From Streptomyces clavifer (GTDB lineage Bacteria > Actinomycetota > Actinomycetes > Streptomycetales > Streptomycetaceae): 64,000 bases of DNA. Every line of letters starts with the position of its first letter. Position 1 is the first letter of the stretch. This document shows, in pieces, positions 42,627 through 52,299 of the stretch. Under the pieces are notes generated by a model, which saw only the letters and a program-made list of their open reading frames with translations, was not told the DNA's origin and searched no databases. The DNA is taken from the NCBI GenBank assembly GCA_014651175.1, contig BMWJ01000008.1:186001-250000 (forward strand), written 5' to 3'. Position numbers and translations under genes: made by a program.

Positions 42627-43283
42627 TTGCACCGCCGACGTCGCACCGCGCTCGCCGTATCCGCCGCAACGCTCGTCGCGGCACCGCTCCTGACCGCCTG
42701 CGGCAGCGACGCCCACCCGGGTTCCGCGGCCGTCGTCGGCGGGGACCGGATCGAGGTCGCCACGGTCCAGGGGCAGGCGGCGGACGTCCGCACCGCGCAG
42801 CAGACCTCGGCGCAGTCCGCCCAGCTGGTGAAGAAGTCCGGCCAGCTGACCCGCGCCAAGCTGCACAGTCTGATCTTCGCCCGGGTCCTGGACCGTGCCG
42901 CGAAGGACGCGGGAGTCGAGGTCAGCCGCAAGGAGGTCCAGCAGGTCCGCAGCGCCGCCGCCGCCCAGTCCGGCGGCGACAAGGCCCTGCAGACCGTGAT
43001 GCTGGAGCAGCGCTGGGTCGCCCCGGACCAGATCGAGAACGATCTGCGCAAGGAGGTCCAGCTCCCCAAGCTGGCACAGGCGCTCGGTGCCGACCTGCAG
43101 ACCCCGGCCGGGCAGCAGGCCGTCGGTGAGGCGCTCACCAAGGCATCGAAGGCCCTGCACATCGACGTCAACCCGCGCTACGGCAGCTGGGACGACAAGA
43201 AGGTACAGCTCAGTACCTTCAAGGCCCCGTGGATCACGCAGGTCACCACCTTCCAGGGGCAGGAACCCGAAGCGGGAGCCTGA
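42627..43283 (+). CDS. SurA N-terminal-like lipoprotein
   Basis: A 218-residue exported lipoprotein. The signal peptide has basic MHRRRRTAL, a hydrophobic core and lipobox LLTAC. The mature part resembles the SurA/peptidyl-prolyl-isomerase N-terminal chaperone domain (AAVVGGDRIEVATVQGQ, helices through QLVKKSGQLTRAKLHSLIF), but without a parvulin catalytic domain. It is probably an extracytoplasmic chaperone for secreted proteins. The start is a TTG with GGGAGG 5 nt upstream. It lies just before mazG, in a position where Mycobacterium also has envelope genes nearby. Confidence 0.88.
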   Translation: MHRRRRTALAVSAATLVAAPLLTACGSDAHPGSAAVVGGDRIEVATVQGQAADVRTAQQTSAQSAQLVKKSGQLTRAKLHSLIFARVLDRAAKDAGVEVSRKEVQQVRSAAAAQSGGDKALQTVMLEQRWVAPDQIENDLRKEVQLPKLAQALGADLQTPAGQQAVGEALTKASKALHIDVNPRYGSWDDKKVQLSTFKAPWITQVTTFQGQEPEAGA

Positions 43284-43341
43284 CCCGGGCCGGCGCCCGA
43301 GCGGGTGCCGAGGGCCGGGACACACCGGGATCCGGTCGCGG

Positions 43342-43354
43342 TAGGTTCGAGACG
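43342..43354 (+). promoter_or_regulatory. Candidate leaderless promoter of mazG
   Basis: The -10-like TAGGTT (43342-43347) ends 6 nt before the GTG start at 43354, and no Shine-Dalgarno sequence precedes it. A weak -35, GGGACA, lies about 19 nt upstream. Confidence 0.45.
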
Positions 43355-44340
43355 TGAACGCTGAAGCCCCCGGCCGTATCGTCCTGCTCACCGCCAGCCA
43401 CCGGGTCGCGCCCGGTCTGCTGTCCTGGCCCGCCTGGCAGATGCTGCGCACCGCCGACCGGGTGCTGTGCGCCGAACCGGACCATCCGCAGCTGCCGTAC
43501 CTGCGCGAGGCGGGTGTGGCCGTCGAGCACTCCGTGCCCTCGGCCGAGGAGCTCGTGGACGACTGCGCCGGCGACCGGACCGTCGTGGTCCTGGTCGGCG
43601 GCGAGGGCAACCAGCCGCTCACCGACGGACTGGCGAGGCTCGGCGGTTCGGGCCGTGTGCGGATGCCGGACCTGGAACTGCTGCCCGGTTCCTACGACCT
43701 GCCGGGCGCCCGGCTGCTGGACCTGGTCCAGGTCATGGACCGGATCCGGCTGGAATGCCCGTGGACCTCGCAGAAGACGCACCGGGGCCTGGCGAAGTAC
43801 GCCATCGAGGAGGCGTACGAGCTGGTCGAGGCGATCGAGGACGGCGACCGCGAGGAACTGCGGGAGGAGCTCGGGGACGTCCTGCTCCAGGTCGTCTTCC
43901 ACGCCCGGATCGCGCAGGAGGACCCGGACGAGCCGTTCTCCGTGGACGACGTCGCGGCCACGATCGTGGAGAAGCTGATCCACCGTCACCCGCATGTGTT
44001 CGGCGACGAGACCGCCGAGACCCCGGAGGACGTCCACGCGCACTGGCTGCGCACCAAGGCGATCGAGAAGCAGCGCGACTCGGTCACCGACGGGGTACCG
44101 CTGGGCCAGCCGGGCCTCGCCCTCGCGGCGAAGCTCGGCAGCCGCGCCCGTCAGGCGGGACTGGACGTGGCGCTCCCCGCGGGCGATTCCACCGGCTATC
44201 AGCTGCTGGCCCTCGCCGTACGCGCGGAGCAGGACGGGACCGACCCGGAGGCCGCCCTGCGGGCCGCCGCCCGCAGCTACCGGGACGCGATCCGGGCGGC
44301 GGAGGGCCACCCGGCCGCTCCGGATAACGTCGAGGGGTGA
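43354..44340 (+). CDS. mazG: Nucleoside triphosphate pyrophosphohydrolase MazG
   Basis: A 328-residue enzyme that hydrolyses (d)NTPs to (d)NMPs and pyrophosphate, limiting incorporation of aberrant nucleotides. The MazG domain holds the metal-binding E-x-x-E...E-x-x-D motif: YAIEEAYELVEAIED followed by EELREELGDVLLQVVFHA, then the second region KLIHRHPHVFGDE and W-x-x-x-K. The N-terminal 110 residues are a remnant of the tetrapyrrole-methylase-like domain often fused to MazG (LLTASHRVAPGLL). The GTG start appears leaderless. The stop overlaps the GTG of the P450 gene (GTGA). The mfd-mazG-eno order is conserved in Mycobacterium. Confidence 0.94.
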   Translation: MNAEAPGRIVLLTASHRVAPGLLSWPAWQMLRTADRVLCAEPDHPQLPYLREAGVAVEHSVPSAEELVDDCAGDRTVVVLVGGEGNQPLTDGLARLGGSGRVRMPDLELLPGSYDLPGARLLDLVQVMDRIRLECPWTSQKTHRGLAKYAIEEAYELVEAIEDGDREELREELGDVLLQVVFHARIAQEDPDEPFSVDDVAATIVEKLIHRHPHVFGDETAETPEDVHAHWLRTKAIEKQRDSVTDGVPLGQPGLALAAKLGSRARQAGLDVALPAGDSTGYQLLALAVRAEQDGTDPEAALRAAARSYRDAIRAAEGHPAAPDNVEG

Positions 44341-45737
44341 ACGACAGCCCCGCCGGCACCCCCGCACCCGAAGCCCCCAAGGACAGCACCCCCGCCCCCG
44401 GAGAGCCCCCGCAGGGCGCCTCCGGGGACGTCGCGCCCGTATGCCCCGAGTCCGCGGCCCCCGCCGGGCCCGCGGACGCCGGGCCCGAGCTCTTCACCTG
44501 GGAGTTCGCCACCGACCCGTACCCCGCCTACGCCTGGCTCCGGGAGCACAGCCCCGTGCACCGCACCACGCTGCCCAGTGGCGTCGAGGCATGGCTGGTG
44601 ACCCGGTACGCGGACGCCCGGCAGGCGCTCGCCGACACCCGGCTCTCCAAGAACCCGGCGCACCACGCCGGACCGGCGAGCGCCAAGGGGAAGACGGGTA
44701 TCCCGGGGGAGCGCAAGGCGGAGCTGATGACGCACCTGCTGAACATCGACCCGCCGGACCACACCCGGCTGCGCCGGCTCGTCTCCAAGGCGTTCACCCC
44801 GCGCCGGGTAGCCGAGTTCGCGCCGCGTGTGCAGGAGCTGACGGACCGCCTCATCGACGCCTTCATCGAGGAGGGAAAGGCCGACCTCATCCATGACTTC
44901 GCCTTCCCCCTGCCCATCTACGCGATCTGCGACCTGCTGGGGGTGCCTCCCGAGGACCAGGACGACTTCCGGGACTGGGCCGGGATGATGATCCGGCACG
45001 GCGGCGGGCCGCGCGGCGGAGTGGCCCGGTCGGTCAAGAAGATGCGCGGCTACCTCGCCGAACTCATCCACCGCAAGAGGGAGAATCCCGGCGACGACCT
45101 CATCTCGGGACTCATCCGGGCGAGCGACCACGGCGAGCACCTCACCGAGAACGAGGCCGCCGCGATGGCCTTCATCCTGCTCTTCGCCGGATTCGAGACC
45201 ACGGTCAACCTCATCGGCAACGGGACGTACGCCCTGCTGCGCAATCCGGAACAGCGGATGCGGCTGGAGCGCTCGCTGGCGGCGGGCGAGACGGACCTGC
45301 TGGCCACGGGCATCGAGGAGTTGCTGCGCCACGACGGTCCGGTGGAGATGGCGACGTGGCGCTACGCCACCGAACCCGTGACGCTGGGAGGGCGGCACAT
45401 CGCGGTCGGCGATCCCGTTCTCGTGGTGCTGGCGGCCGCCGACCGGGACCCGGAACGCTTCCACGATGCGGACACCCTGGACCTTGCACGGAGTGACAAT
45501 CAGCACCTCGGATACGGGCACGGAATCCACTACTGCCTGGGTGCGCCGCTGGCCCGGCTGGAGGGTCAGGCGGCACTGGCCACACTGCTGAGACGCCTCC
45601 CCGACCTGCGGCTCGCTGCGGAACCTGCCGATTTGCGCTGGCGGGGCGGGCTCATCATGCGCGGACTGCGCACTCTTCCCGTGGAGTTCGAACCCGGACA
45701 TCCGTCCGAAAAAAGTGACACTCTGTCAACTCTGTGA
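44337..45737 (+). CDS. Cytochrome P450 (CYP107-like)
   Basis: A 466-residue soluble bacterial P450. After a 45-residue Pro/Ala-rich N-terminus come the I-helix oxygen-binding motif LLFAGFETT, the ExxR motif in EELLR, and the haem-thiolate loop LGYGHGIHYCLGAPLARLE with the axial Cys. It is likely a monooxygenase of a small molecule, using external ferredoxin partners; none is encoded nearby. From gene order I believe the S. coelicolor counterpart is CYP107U1, which has been linked to sporulation and antibiotic production; the substrate is not readable here. Translationally coupled to mazG by a GTGA overlap, although no functional link is obvious. Confidence 0.94.
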   Translation: MNDSPAGTPAPEAPKDSTPAPGEPPQGASGDVAPVCPESAAPAGPADAGPELFTWEFATDPYPAYAWLREHSPVHRTTLPSGVEAWLVTRYADARQALADTRLSKNPAHHAGPASAKGKTGIPGERKAELMTHLLNIDPPDHTRLRRLVSKAFTPRRVAEFAPRVQELTDRLIDAFIEEGKADLIHDFAFPLPIYAICDLLGVPPEDQDDFRDWAGMMIRHGGGPRGGVARSVKKMRGYLAELIHRKRENPGDDLISGLIRASDHGEHLTENEAAAMAFILLFAGFETTVNLIGNGTYALLRNPEQRMRLERSLAAGETDLLATGIEELLRHDGPVEMATWRYATEPVTLGGRHIAVGDPVLVVLAAADRDPERFHDADTLDLARSDNQHLGYGHGIHYCLGAPLARLEGQAALATLLRRLPDLRLAAEPADLRWRGGLIMRGLRTLPVEFEPGHPSEKSDTLSTL

Positions 45738-45764
45738 CTTTTACGTGATCTCCGCTGCATCGAC

Positions 45765-45794
45765 TTGTGACACACGTTCGAGTACGGCTAGGTT
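45765..45794 (+). promoter_or_regulatory. Candidate promoter of the first rpf gene
   Basis: TTGTGA (45765-45770), 18-bp spacer, TAGGTT (45789-45794). The surrounding 100 bp contain several GTGACA/TGTCAC-type short repeats, which may bind a regulator such as a CRP-family protein; that is speculative. Confidence 0.5.
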
Positions 45795-45842
45795 CACCGT
45801 TCGACTTACCCGTCACACGTCAGTCACACGGAAGGCAATCCC

Positions 45843-46823
45843 ATGGGCTCCGCGAATGGCAGACACCGCCGCCCTCGTCAGGCACCCGCGATCGTCGTCG
45901 CCGCAGGCGTGACGGGATCGGCGATCGCCATCCCGTTGCTCGGCGCGACCGGCGCGCACGCCGCAGAAGCCTCGACCTGGGACCGGGTCGCCGAGTGCGA
46001 GAGCGGTGGCATGTGGAGTGCCGACCTCGGCAACGGCTACTACGGCGGCCTGCAGTTCTCGCAGGACGACTGGTCGGCCTACGGCGGTACGGCGTACGCC
46101 GCGCGCGCCGACCTCGCGAGCCGTTCGCAGCAGATATCGGTCGCCGAGAAGGTGCTGGACGACAAGGGCCCGCAGGCGTGGCCCAGCTGTGCGGTGATCT
46201 CCGGGCTCGCGCTGGACGGCACGCTGCCGGGCGTCGACCCGGGTGGCGACCCGTCCGCCGACCCCACGGCCACGGAGGCCCCGTCGGACGCCGCCTCGAC
46301 CGAAACGCCGGACAAGGCGGACGAGAAGAGCAAGAGCGACAAGAAGGGCAAGTCCGGCAAGGGTGACGCCTCCACCGGGTCCGCCGCGTCCGAGTCCTCG
46401 TCACCCTCCGCCACCCCGTCCCCCGAGGCGTCCGAGGCGGCGGGGACCTCCGAGCGCGGTGGCGAGACCGGCGGGAAGCACCGGGGCGCACCGGCCCCCG
46501 AGGCGAGCACCGGGACGGACCTGAAGGGCGAGCGCGAGGCCGGCCGGCACGCCTCGCGCGGCGACTCCGAGGCCCGCGAGGGCGCGGCGGCGGTCGCGGA
46601 CGGGACCTACACCGTCCGTGAGGGCGACAACCTCTGGGCGATCGCCGACGAGCAGAAGCTGCCCGGCGGCTGGAGCGGCCTCTACGAGGCCAACAAGGCG
46701 GAGCTGGGCTCCGACCCGGATCTGATCCTGCCCGGCCAGAGTCTCGACCTGGCCCCGAAGGCGGACGCGGACACCGCCGCGGCGGACGAGGAGTCCGGCG
46801 CCGAGGCTGCGGTCGCCAACTGA
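45843..46823 (+). CDS. Resuscitation-promoting factor with LysM domain (RpfC-like)
   Basis: A 326-residue secreted muralytic enzyme. The signal peptide (residues 1-41, ending AHA-AEA) precedes a transglycosylase-like Rpf domain: [34 protein letters not shown], with the catalytic Glu in AECESGG, and the closing Cys in WPSC. A long charged, Ser/Lys/Asp-rich linker follows. The C-terminal LysM domain (TYTVREGDNLWAIADEQ ... LILPGQSLDL) binds peptidoglycan. Cleavage of cell-wall glycan helps spore germination and resuscitation. GGAAGG precedes the ATG. By gene order it corresponds to S. coelicolor RpfC, immediately before RpfA; the paralogues likely arose by tandem duplication. Confidence 0.94.
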   Translation: MGSANGRHRRPRQAPAIVVAAGVTGSAIAIPLLGATGAHAAEASTWDRVAECESGGMWSADLGNGYYGGLQFSQDDWSAYGGTAYAARADLASRSQQISVAEKVLDDKGPQAWPSCAVISGLALDGTLPGVDPGGDPSADPTATEAPSDAASTETPDKADEKSKSDKKGKSGKGDASTGSAASESSSPSATPSPEASEAAGTSERGGETGGKHRGAPAPEASTGTDLKGEREAGRHASRGDSEAREGAAAVADGTYTVREGDNLWAIADEQKLPGGWSGLYEANKAELGSDPDLILPGQSLDLAPKADADTAAADEESGAEAAVAN

Positions 46824-46866
46824 TCAAAAGCGGGAAAACACCCCGAAATCAGGGGTAGTTCAGAGG

Positions 46867-46898
46867 CCTATGTCCACTTATGCGTAAGTGAGACATGG
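46867..46898 (+). terminator. Hairpin downstream of first rpf gene
   Basis: ATGTC-c-ACTTA pairs with TAAGT-ga-GACAT around TGCG, with flanking CC/GG; a T-rich TCTCTTTGCTT follows on the + strand. Probable terminator, 43 bp past the stop. Confidence 0.65.
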
Positions 46899-47015
46899 GT
46901 CTCTTTGCTTGAACTGGCGCGCCTCGCCCGCCCACTCGGCCCGCATCGCCTCCGACCTGCGGAAACGGTGCCACCCTCGGAGGTGGTAAGCGCTGATTGC
47001 CAGTTATGTCCATCT

Positions 47016-47044
47016 TTGAATGTAGGCGTTGCGTGTGTTTACGG
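47016..47044 (+). promoter_or_regulatory. Possible promoter of the riboswitch-rpfA transcript
   Basis: TTGAAT (47016-47021), 17-bp spacer, TTACGG (47039-47044), about 30 bp before the predicted aptamer. Both hexamers are imperfect. Confidence 0.3.
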
Positions 47045-47080
47045 TCGGAACCGCTCGCACCGCGGGCACCTTCGACCGTC

Positions 47081-47983
<903 letters not shown>

Positions 47984-48009
47984 CCGGGATCTGTCCTCCC
48001 GGCGGTGTT

Positions 48010-48051
48010 CCCCGGCCCGGCGCGCGCACCCGGTGCGCGCCCGGGCCGGGG
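48010..48051 (+). terminator. Terminator after rpfA
   Basis: CCCCGGCCC near 48010 pairs with GGGCCGGGG near 48043, continued inward by GCGCGCA/TGCGCGC; GCGTTTT follows. Strong terminator. Confidence 0.8.
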
Positions 48052-48096
48052 GCGTTTTCGGGGCGCCCGGCGGGGGTGTTCGTTCAACTGTTGTAG

Positions 48097-48110
48097 TTAC
48101 TTGCCAGTAA
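48097..48110. promoter_or_regulatory. Small inverted repeat upstream of eno
   Basis: TTACT-TGCC-AGTAA, a perfect 5-bp inverted repeat in an unusually AT-rich stretch, about 160 bp before the eno start. It could mark an upstream promoter or operator; a closer -10-like TAGGCT lies near 48202. Confidence 0.3.
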
Positions 48111-48132
48111 ATTTCTGAAGCTTTGCCCGTAA

Positions 48133-49554
<1,422 letters not shown>

Positions 49555-49570
49555 CAGCCCGGCAGCAGGA

Positions 49571-49595
49571 GCTGGGCCCCTTTGGGGGCACCAGC
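49571..49595 (+). terminator. Hairpin after eno
   Basis: GCTGG-GCCCC pairs with GGGGC-(A)-CCAGC around TTT, 17 bp after the eno stop. Probably attenuates rather than abolishes read-through into divIC. Confidence 0.65.
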
Positions 49596-49666
49596 CTCCG
49601 TCCGTCCCCGCACTCGGTCCCGTACCGTGTGCGGGGACGGACGTGCGTAACGGGGAGGCGTGAGAG

Positions 49667-50137
49667 ATGGCCGGGAAGGATCGCGACCGGTTCTCCACAG
49701 CGACCAGGCTGCGGCTGCTCGGTGAGCAGACGGCGGCCCGCGTCTACCGGTCCCAGAACCGCCGCCAGGCCCGGCGTTCCCGGCTCACCGGCCGGGCCGC
49801 GTTCCTGGCGCTGATCGTCTGCTCCCTGGTGGTCGCCCTCGCGTACCCGATGCGGCAGTACATCTCCCAGCGCGACCAGATCGCGGATCAGGAGAGGCTC
49901 TCGCGGGAGGCGCACAAGCGCACCGAGGAGCTGCGCGACGAGAAGGCGCGGCTCCAGGACGACGCGTACATCCGTCGTCTGGCCCGCCAGCACCTGCACT
50001 ACGTCCTGCCCGGGGAGACCGCTTACACGGTGATCGACCCGGACGCGGCGGAGGTCCGCCGCGGGGAACCCGGTGCGACCGGCAGGCCCTGGCACTCGAA
50101 CCTCTGGGACGGCGTCGACAGCGCGGACCGCGAATGA
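49667..50137 (+). CDS. divIC: Septum formation initiator DivIC/FtsB family protein
   Basis: A 156-residue bitopic membrane protein. A basic cytoplasmic N-terminus (RSQNRRQARRSR) is followed by one transmembrane helix (about 44-62), then an extracellular coiled coil (QRDQIADQERLSREAHKRTEELRDEKARL) and a conserved FtsB/DivIC tail (AYIRRLARQHLHYVLPGETAYTVI). With FtsL and FtsQ it stabilises the divisome; in Streptomyces divisome proteins mainly serve sporulation septation. ATG at 49667 is preceded by a GGGGAGG site 9 nt away. Located between eno and DUF501, as in Mycobacterium. Confidence 0.94.
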   Translation: MAGKDRDRFSTATRLRLLGEQTAARVYRSQNRRQARRSRLTGRAAFLALIVCSLVVALAYPMRQYISQRDQIADQERLSREAHKRTEELRDEKARLQDDAYIRRLARQHLHYVLPGETAYTVIDPDAAEVRRGEPGATGRPWHSNLWDGVDSADRE

Positions 50138-50201
50138 CTCCCGCACCGCCCCCGTACGCGCACCGATACATACGGACCGAACGATGACATTCAAGGCAGG
50201 C

Positions 50202-50738
50202 ATGGACACGCCCCCTCCGCAGACCGAATCCACCACGCCCACCACCGCGGACATCGCCGCGTTCGAGCAGCAGCTCGGCCGGCCCCCGCGCGGGCTGCGC
50301 GCCATCGCGCACCGCTGCCCCTGCGGCAATCCGGACGTGGTCGAGACGCAGCCCCGCCTGGAGGACGGCACGCCGTTCCCGACGACGTACTACCTGACCT
50401 GCCCGCGTGCCGCGTCCGCGATCGGCACGCTGGAGGCCAACGGGGTCATGAAGGAGATGACCGAGCGCCTCACCACGGACCCGGAGCTGGCCGCCGCCTA
50501 CCGTGCGGCCCACGAGGACTACCTCGCGCGCCGCGACGCCATCGAGGTCCTGGAGGGCTTCCCGAGCGCGGGCGGCATGCCGGACCGGGTGAAGTGCCTG
50601 CACGTCCTGGTCGGCCACTCGCTGGCCGCGGGGCCCGGGGTGAACCCCCTGGGGGACGAGGCGATCGCGATGCTGCCCGAGTGGTGGGCGAAGGGCCCCT
50701 GCGTCTCGCCGTGCGGCGAGCAGCAGCAGCCTTCCTGA
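50202..50738 (+). CDS. DUF501 domain protein
   Basis: A 178-residue cytosolic protein of the actinobacterial DUF501 family, recognisable by LGRPPRGLRAIAHRCPCGNPDVVETQPRLEDG, FPTTYYLTCPRA and a C-terminal PDRVKCLHVLVGHSLAAGPGVNPLGDEA. The pattern of cysteines and histidines (HRCPCG; TCP; CLH; GH) suggests a bound metal. The function is unknown, but the gene always sits between divIC and ppx in actinobacteria. ATG at 50202 is preferred over 50184 because AAGGCAGG lies immediately upstream; either is possible. Confidence 0.9.
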   Translation: MDTPPPQTESTTPTTADIAAFEQQLGRPPRGLRAIAHRCPCGNPDVVETQPRLEDGTPFPTTYYLTCPRAASAIGTLEANGVMKEMTERLTTDPELAAAYRAAHEDYLARRDAIEVLEGFPSAGGMPDRVKCLHVLVGHSLAAGPGVNPLGDEAIAMLPEWWAKGPCVSPCGEQQQPS

Positions 50739-50909
50739 CCCGCCCCTGACCGGGGCACCGCCCCTCCGGGCTCCTGCCCGCGCCCCTCCGGGCCGCCGCC
50801 GGGGGCGCGGGCCACGCTCCGCGCCGGGGCGGGCACGCCCGGCGGGTGAGGGCATCTTCCAGCGAACGAGGACCGGGACCGGCGAACCGGCGACACAACA
50901 GGAGTCCCC

Positions 50910-51851
50910 ATGACGCGCGTTGCCGCCATCGACTGCGGTACCAACTCCATCCGCCTCCTCGTCGCCGACGTGGACCCCGCCACCGGGCACTTCGCCGAGC
51001 TCGACCGGCGGATGCGGATCGTCCGGCTCGGCCAGGGCGTCGACCGCACCGGACGGCTGGCCCCCGACGCGCTGGAGCGCACCTTCGACGCCTGCCGTGA
51101 GTACGCGGCCGCGATCGAGGAGCTCGGCGCGGAGCGGATCCGGTTCGTCGCCACCTCCGCGTCCCGCGACGCCGAGAACAGCGACACGTTCGTCCGGGGC
51201 GTCCTGGACATCCTGGGTGTCGAGCCCGAGGTCGTCAGCGGCGACCAGGAGGCGCAGCTCTCCTTCGACGGGGCGACCAAGGAGCTGGTCGGCAGCGACC
51301 ACCTGGACAAGCCCTACCTGGTCGTCGACATCGGCGGCGGTTCCACCGAGTTCGTCGTCGGCGACGACGAGGTCCGCGCGGCCCGGTCCGTGGACATCGG
51401 CTGCGTACGCATGACGGAGCGGCACCTCGTCCGGGACGGCGTCGTCGTGGATCCGCCCGCGGCCGACCGGGTCGCCGCGATCCGCGCCGACATCGACGCC
51501 GCGATCGATCTGGCGGAGAAGACGGTGCCGATCGCCGACGCCGCCACGCTCGTCGGCCTGGCCGGCACGGTGACCACCGTCGCCGCGATCGCGCTGGGCC
51601 TCGAGGAGTACGACTCCGAGGCGATCCACCACTCCAGGGTCTCCCTGGAGCAGGTCCGGGAGATCACCGGACGGCTGCTCGCCTCGACGCACGAGCAGCG
51701 CGCGGCGATCCCCGCGATGCACCCGGGCCGGGTCGACGTGATCACCGCCGGTGCCCTCGTCCTGCTCGCGGTGATGGAAAGGGCCGGGGCCGCGGAGGTC
51801 GTCGTCAGCGAGCACGACATCCTCGACGGGATCGCCTGGTCGGCCGCCTGA
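50910..51851 (+). CDS. ppx: Ppx/GppA-family exopolyphosphatase
   Basis: A 313-residue member of the Ppx/GppA phosphatase group (actin-like ATPase fold). Motifs are AIDCGTNSIRLLVAD (phosphate 1), the catalytic region SGDQEAQLSFDGA, VVDIGGGSTEFVVG (phosphate 2) and GLAGTVTTVAAIALGL. These enzymes hydrolyse polyphosphate and/or pppGpp, linking phosphate storage to the stringent response. Single short forms of about 310 residues are usual in actinobacteria. ATG with AGGAG 6 nt upstream. Last gene of the eno-divIC-DUF501-ppx group. Confidence 0.94.
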   Translation: MTRVAAIDCGTNSIRLLVADVDPATGHFAELDRRMRIVRLGQGVDRTGRLAPDALERTFDACREYAAAIEELGAERIRFVATSASRDAENSDTFVRGVLDILGVEPEVVSGDQEAQLSFDGATKELVGSDHLDKPYLVVDIGGGSTEFVVGDDEVRAARSVDIGCVRMTERHLVRDGVVVDPPAADRVAAIRADIDAAIDLAEKTVPIADAATLVGLAGTVTTVAAIALGLEEYDSEAIHHSRVSLEQVREITGRLLASTHEQRAAIPAMHPGRVDVITAGALVLLAVMERAGAAEVVVSEHDILDGIAWSAA

Positions 51852-52299
51852 TCACCGTGCGGGCGCAGGTGGTGCGAGGGCACGCTCATACGCACTCCGG
51901 CCTGCACTTTTGAGCTGTTCATGACGCCCGGGACGCCCTGTGGAGGGGGCTTTCGCGAACTGCCGCGACGAACTTCGTGAACTTCTTCACAAGGAATTCG
52001 GCCCTGCTGGGTGAAGTTCTGCCTCCAGGGGGCCCCGGGGCTCGCCCGGAGGGGTCCGCGAGGTGGGTGCGGGGACGTTTCGGGTGTGTGGCGCGGGGGT
52101 GTCCGGGGCCGGTGGTTCACCGGGCCGGGCGGCACAAGGGCCAGCTCACAAGCGGTGAACAACGTTCGCCGGTGGGCTCTGGTTCCCCTCCGGCATCATG
52201 ACCTCGGTCACGCGGGCGGCGAAGTGTAGCAGAGGGGGGCGGATACCTTGTGAAGGGGCTCACGAGCGTGCCCCCCGAGGGGGGTGGATACTCGATGGC
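51852..52299. promoter_or_regulatory. ndh promoter region
   Basis: 448 bp without a supported gene; frames extending into it from ndh lack starts with ribosome sites. It contains a Rex-operator-like palindrome (51976-51991) and, nearer to ndh, a second imperfect palindrome GGTGAAC-AAC-GTTCGCC in the 52154-52170 region, one base longer than a Rex site. The rest is featureless. Confidence 0.55.
51976..51991. promoter_or_regulatory. Rex (redox repressor) operator-like site upstream of ndh
   Basis: CGTGAACTTCTTCACA has perfect GTGAA/TTCAC arms and matches the Streptomyces Rex operator form TGTGAAC-N2-GTTCACA at most positions. Rex senses NADH/NAD+ and represses respiratory genes. A site before a type II NADH dehydrogenase gene fits exactly, and ndh is among the Rex-linked genes in S. 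coelicolor as far as I recall. Confidence 0.7.

Noticed and set aside
44337-45737. AGFET instead of AGxDT in the P450 I-helix as a defect
   Set aside because: Glu at this position is common in actinobacterial P450s; the haem and ExxR motifs are normal.
52154-52170. Second Rex-like palindrome near ndh (GGTGAAC-AAC-GTTCGCC)
   Set aside because: The spacer is one base too long for the Rex operator and one arm has a mismatch, so it is noted only as an imperfect repeat.
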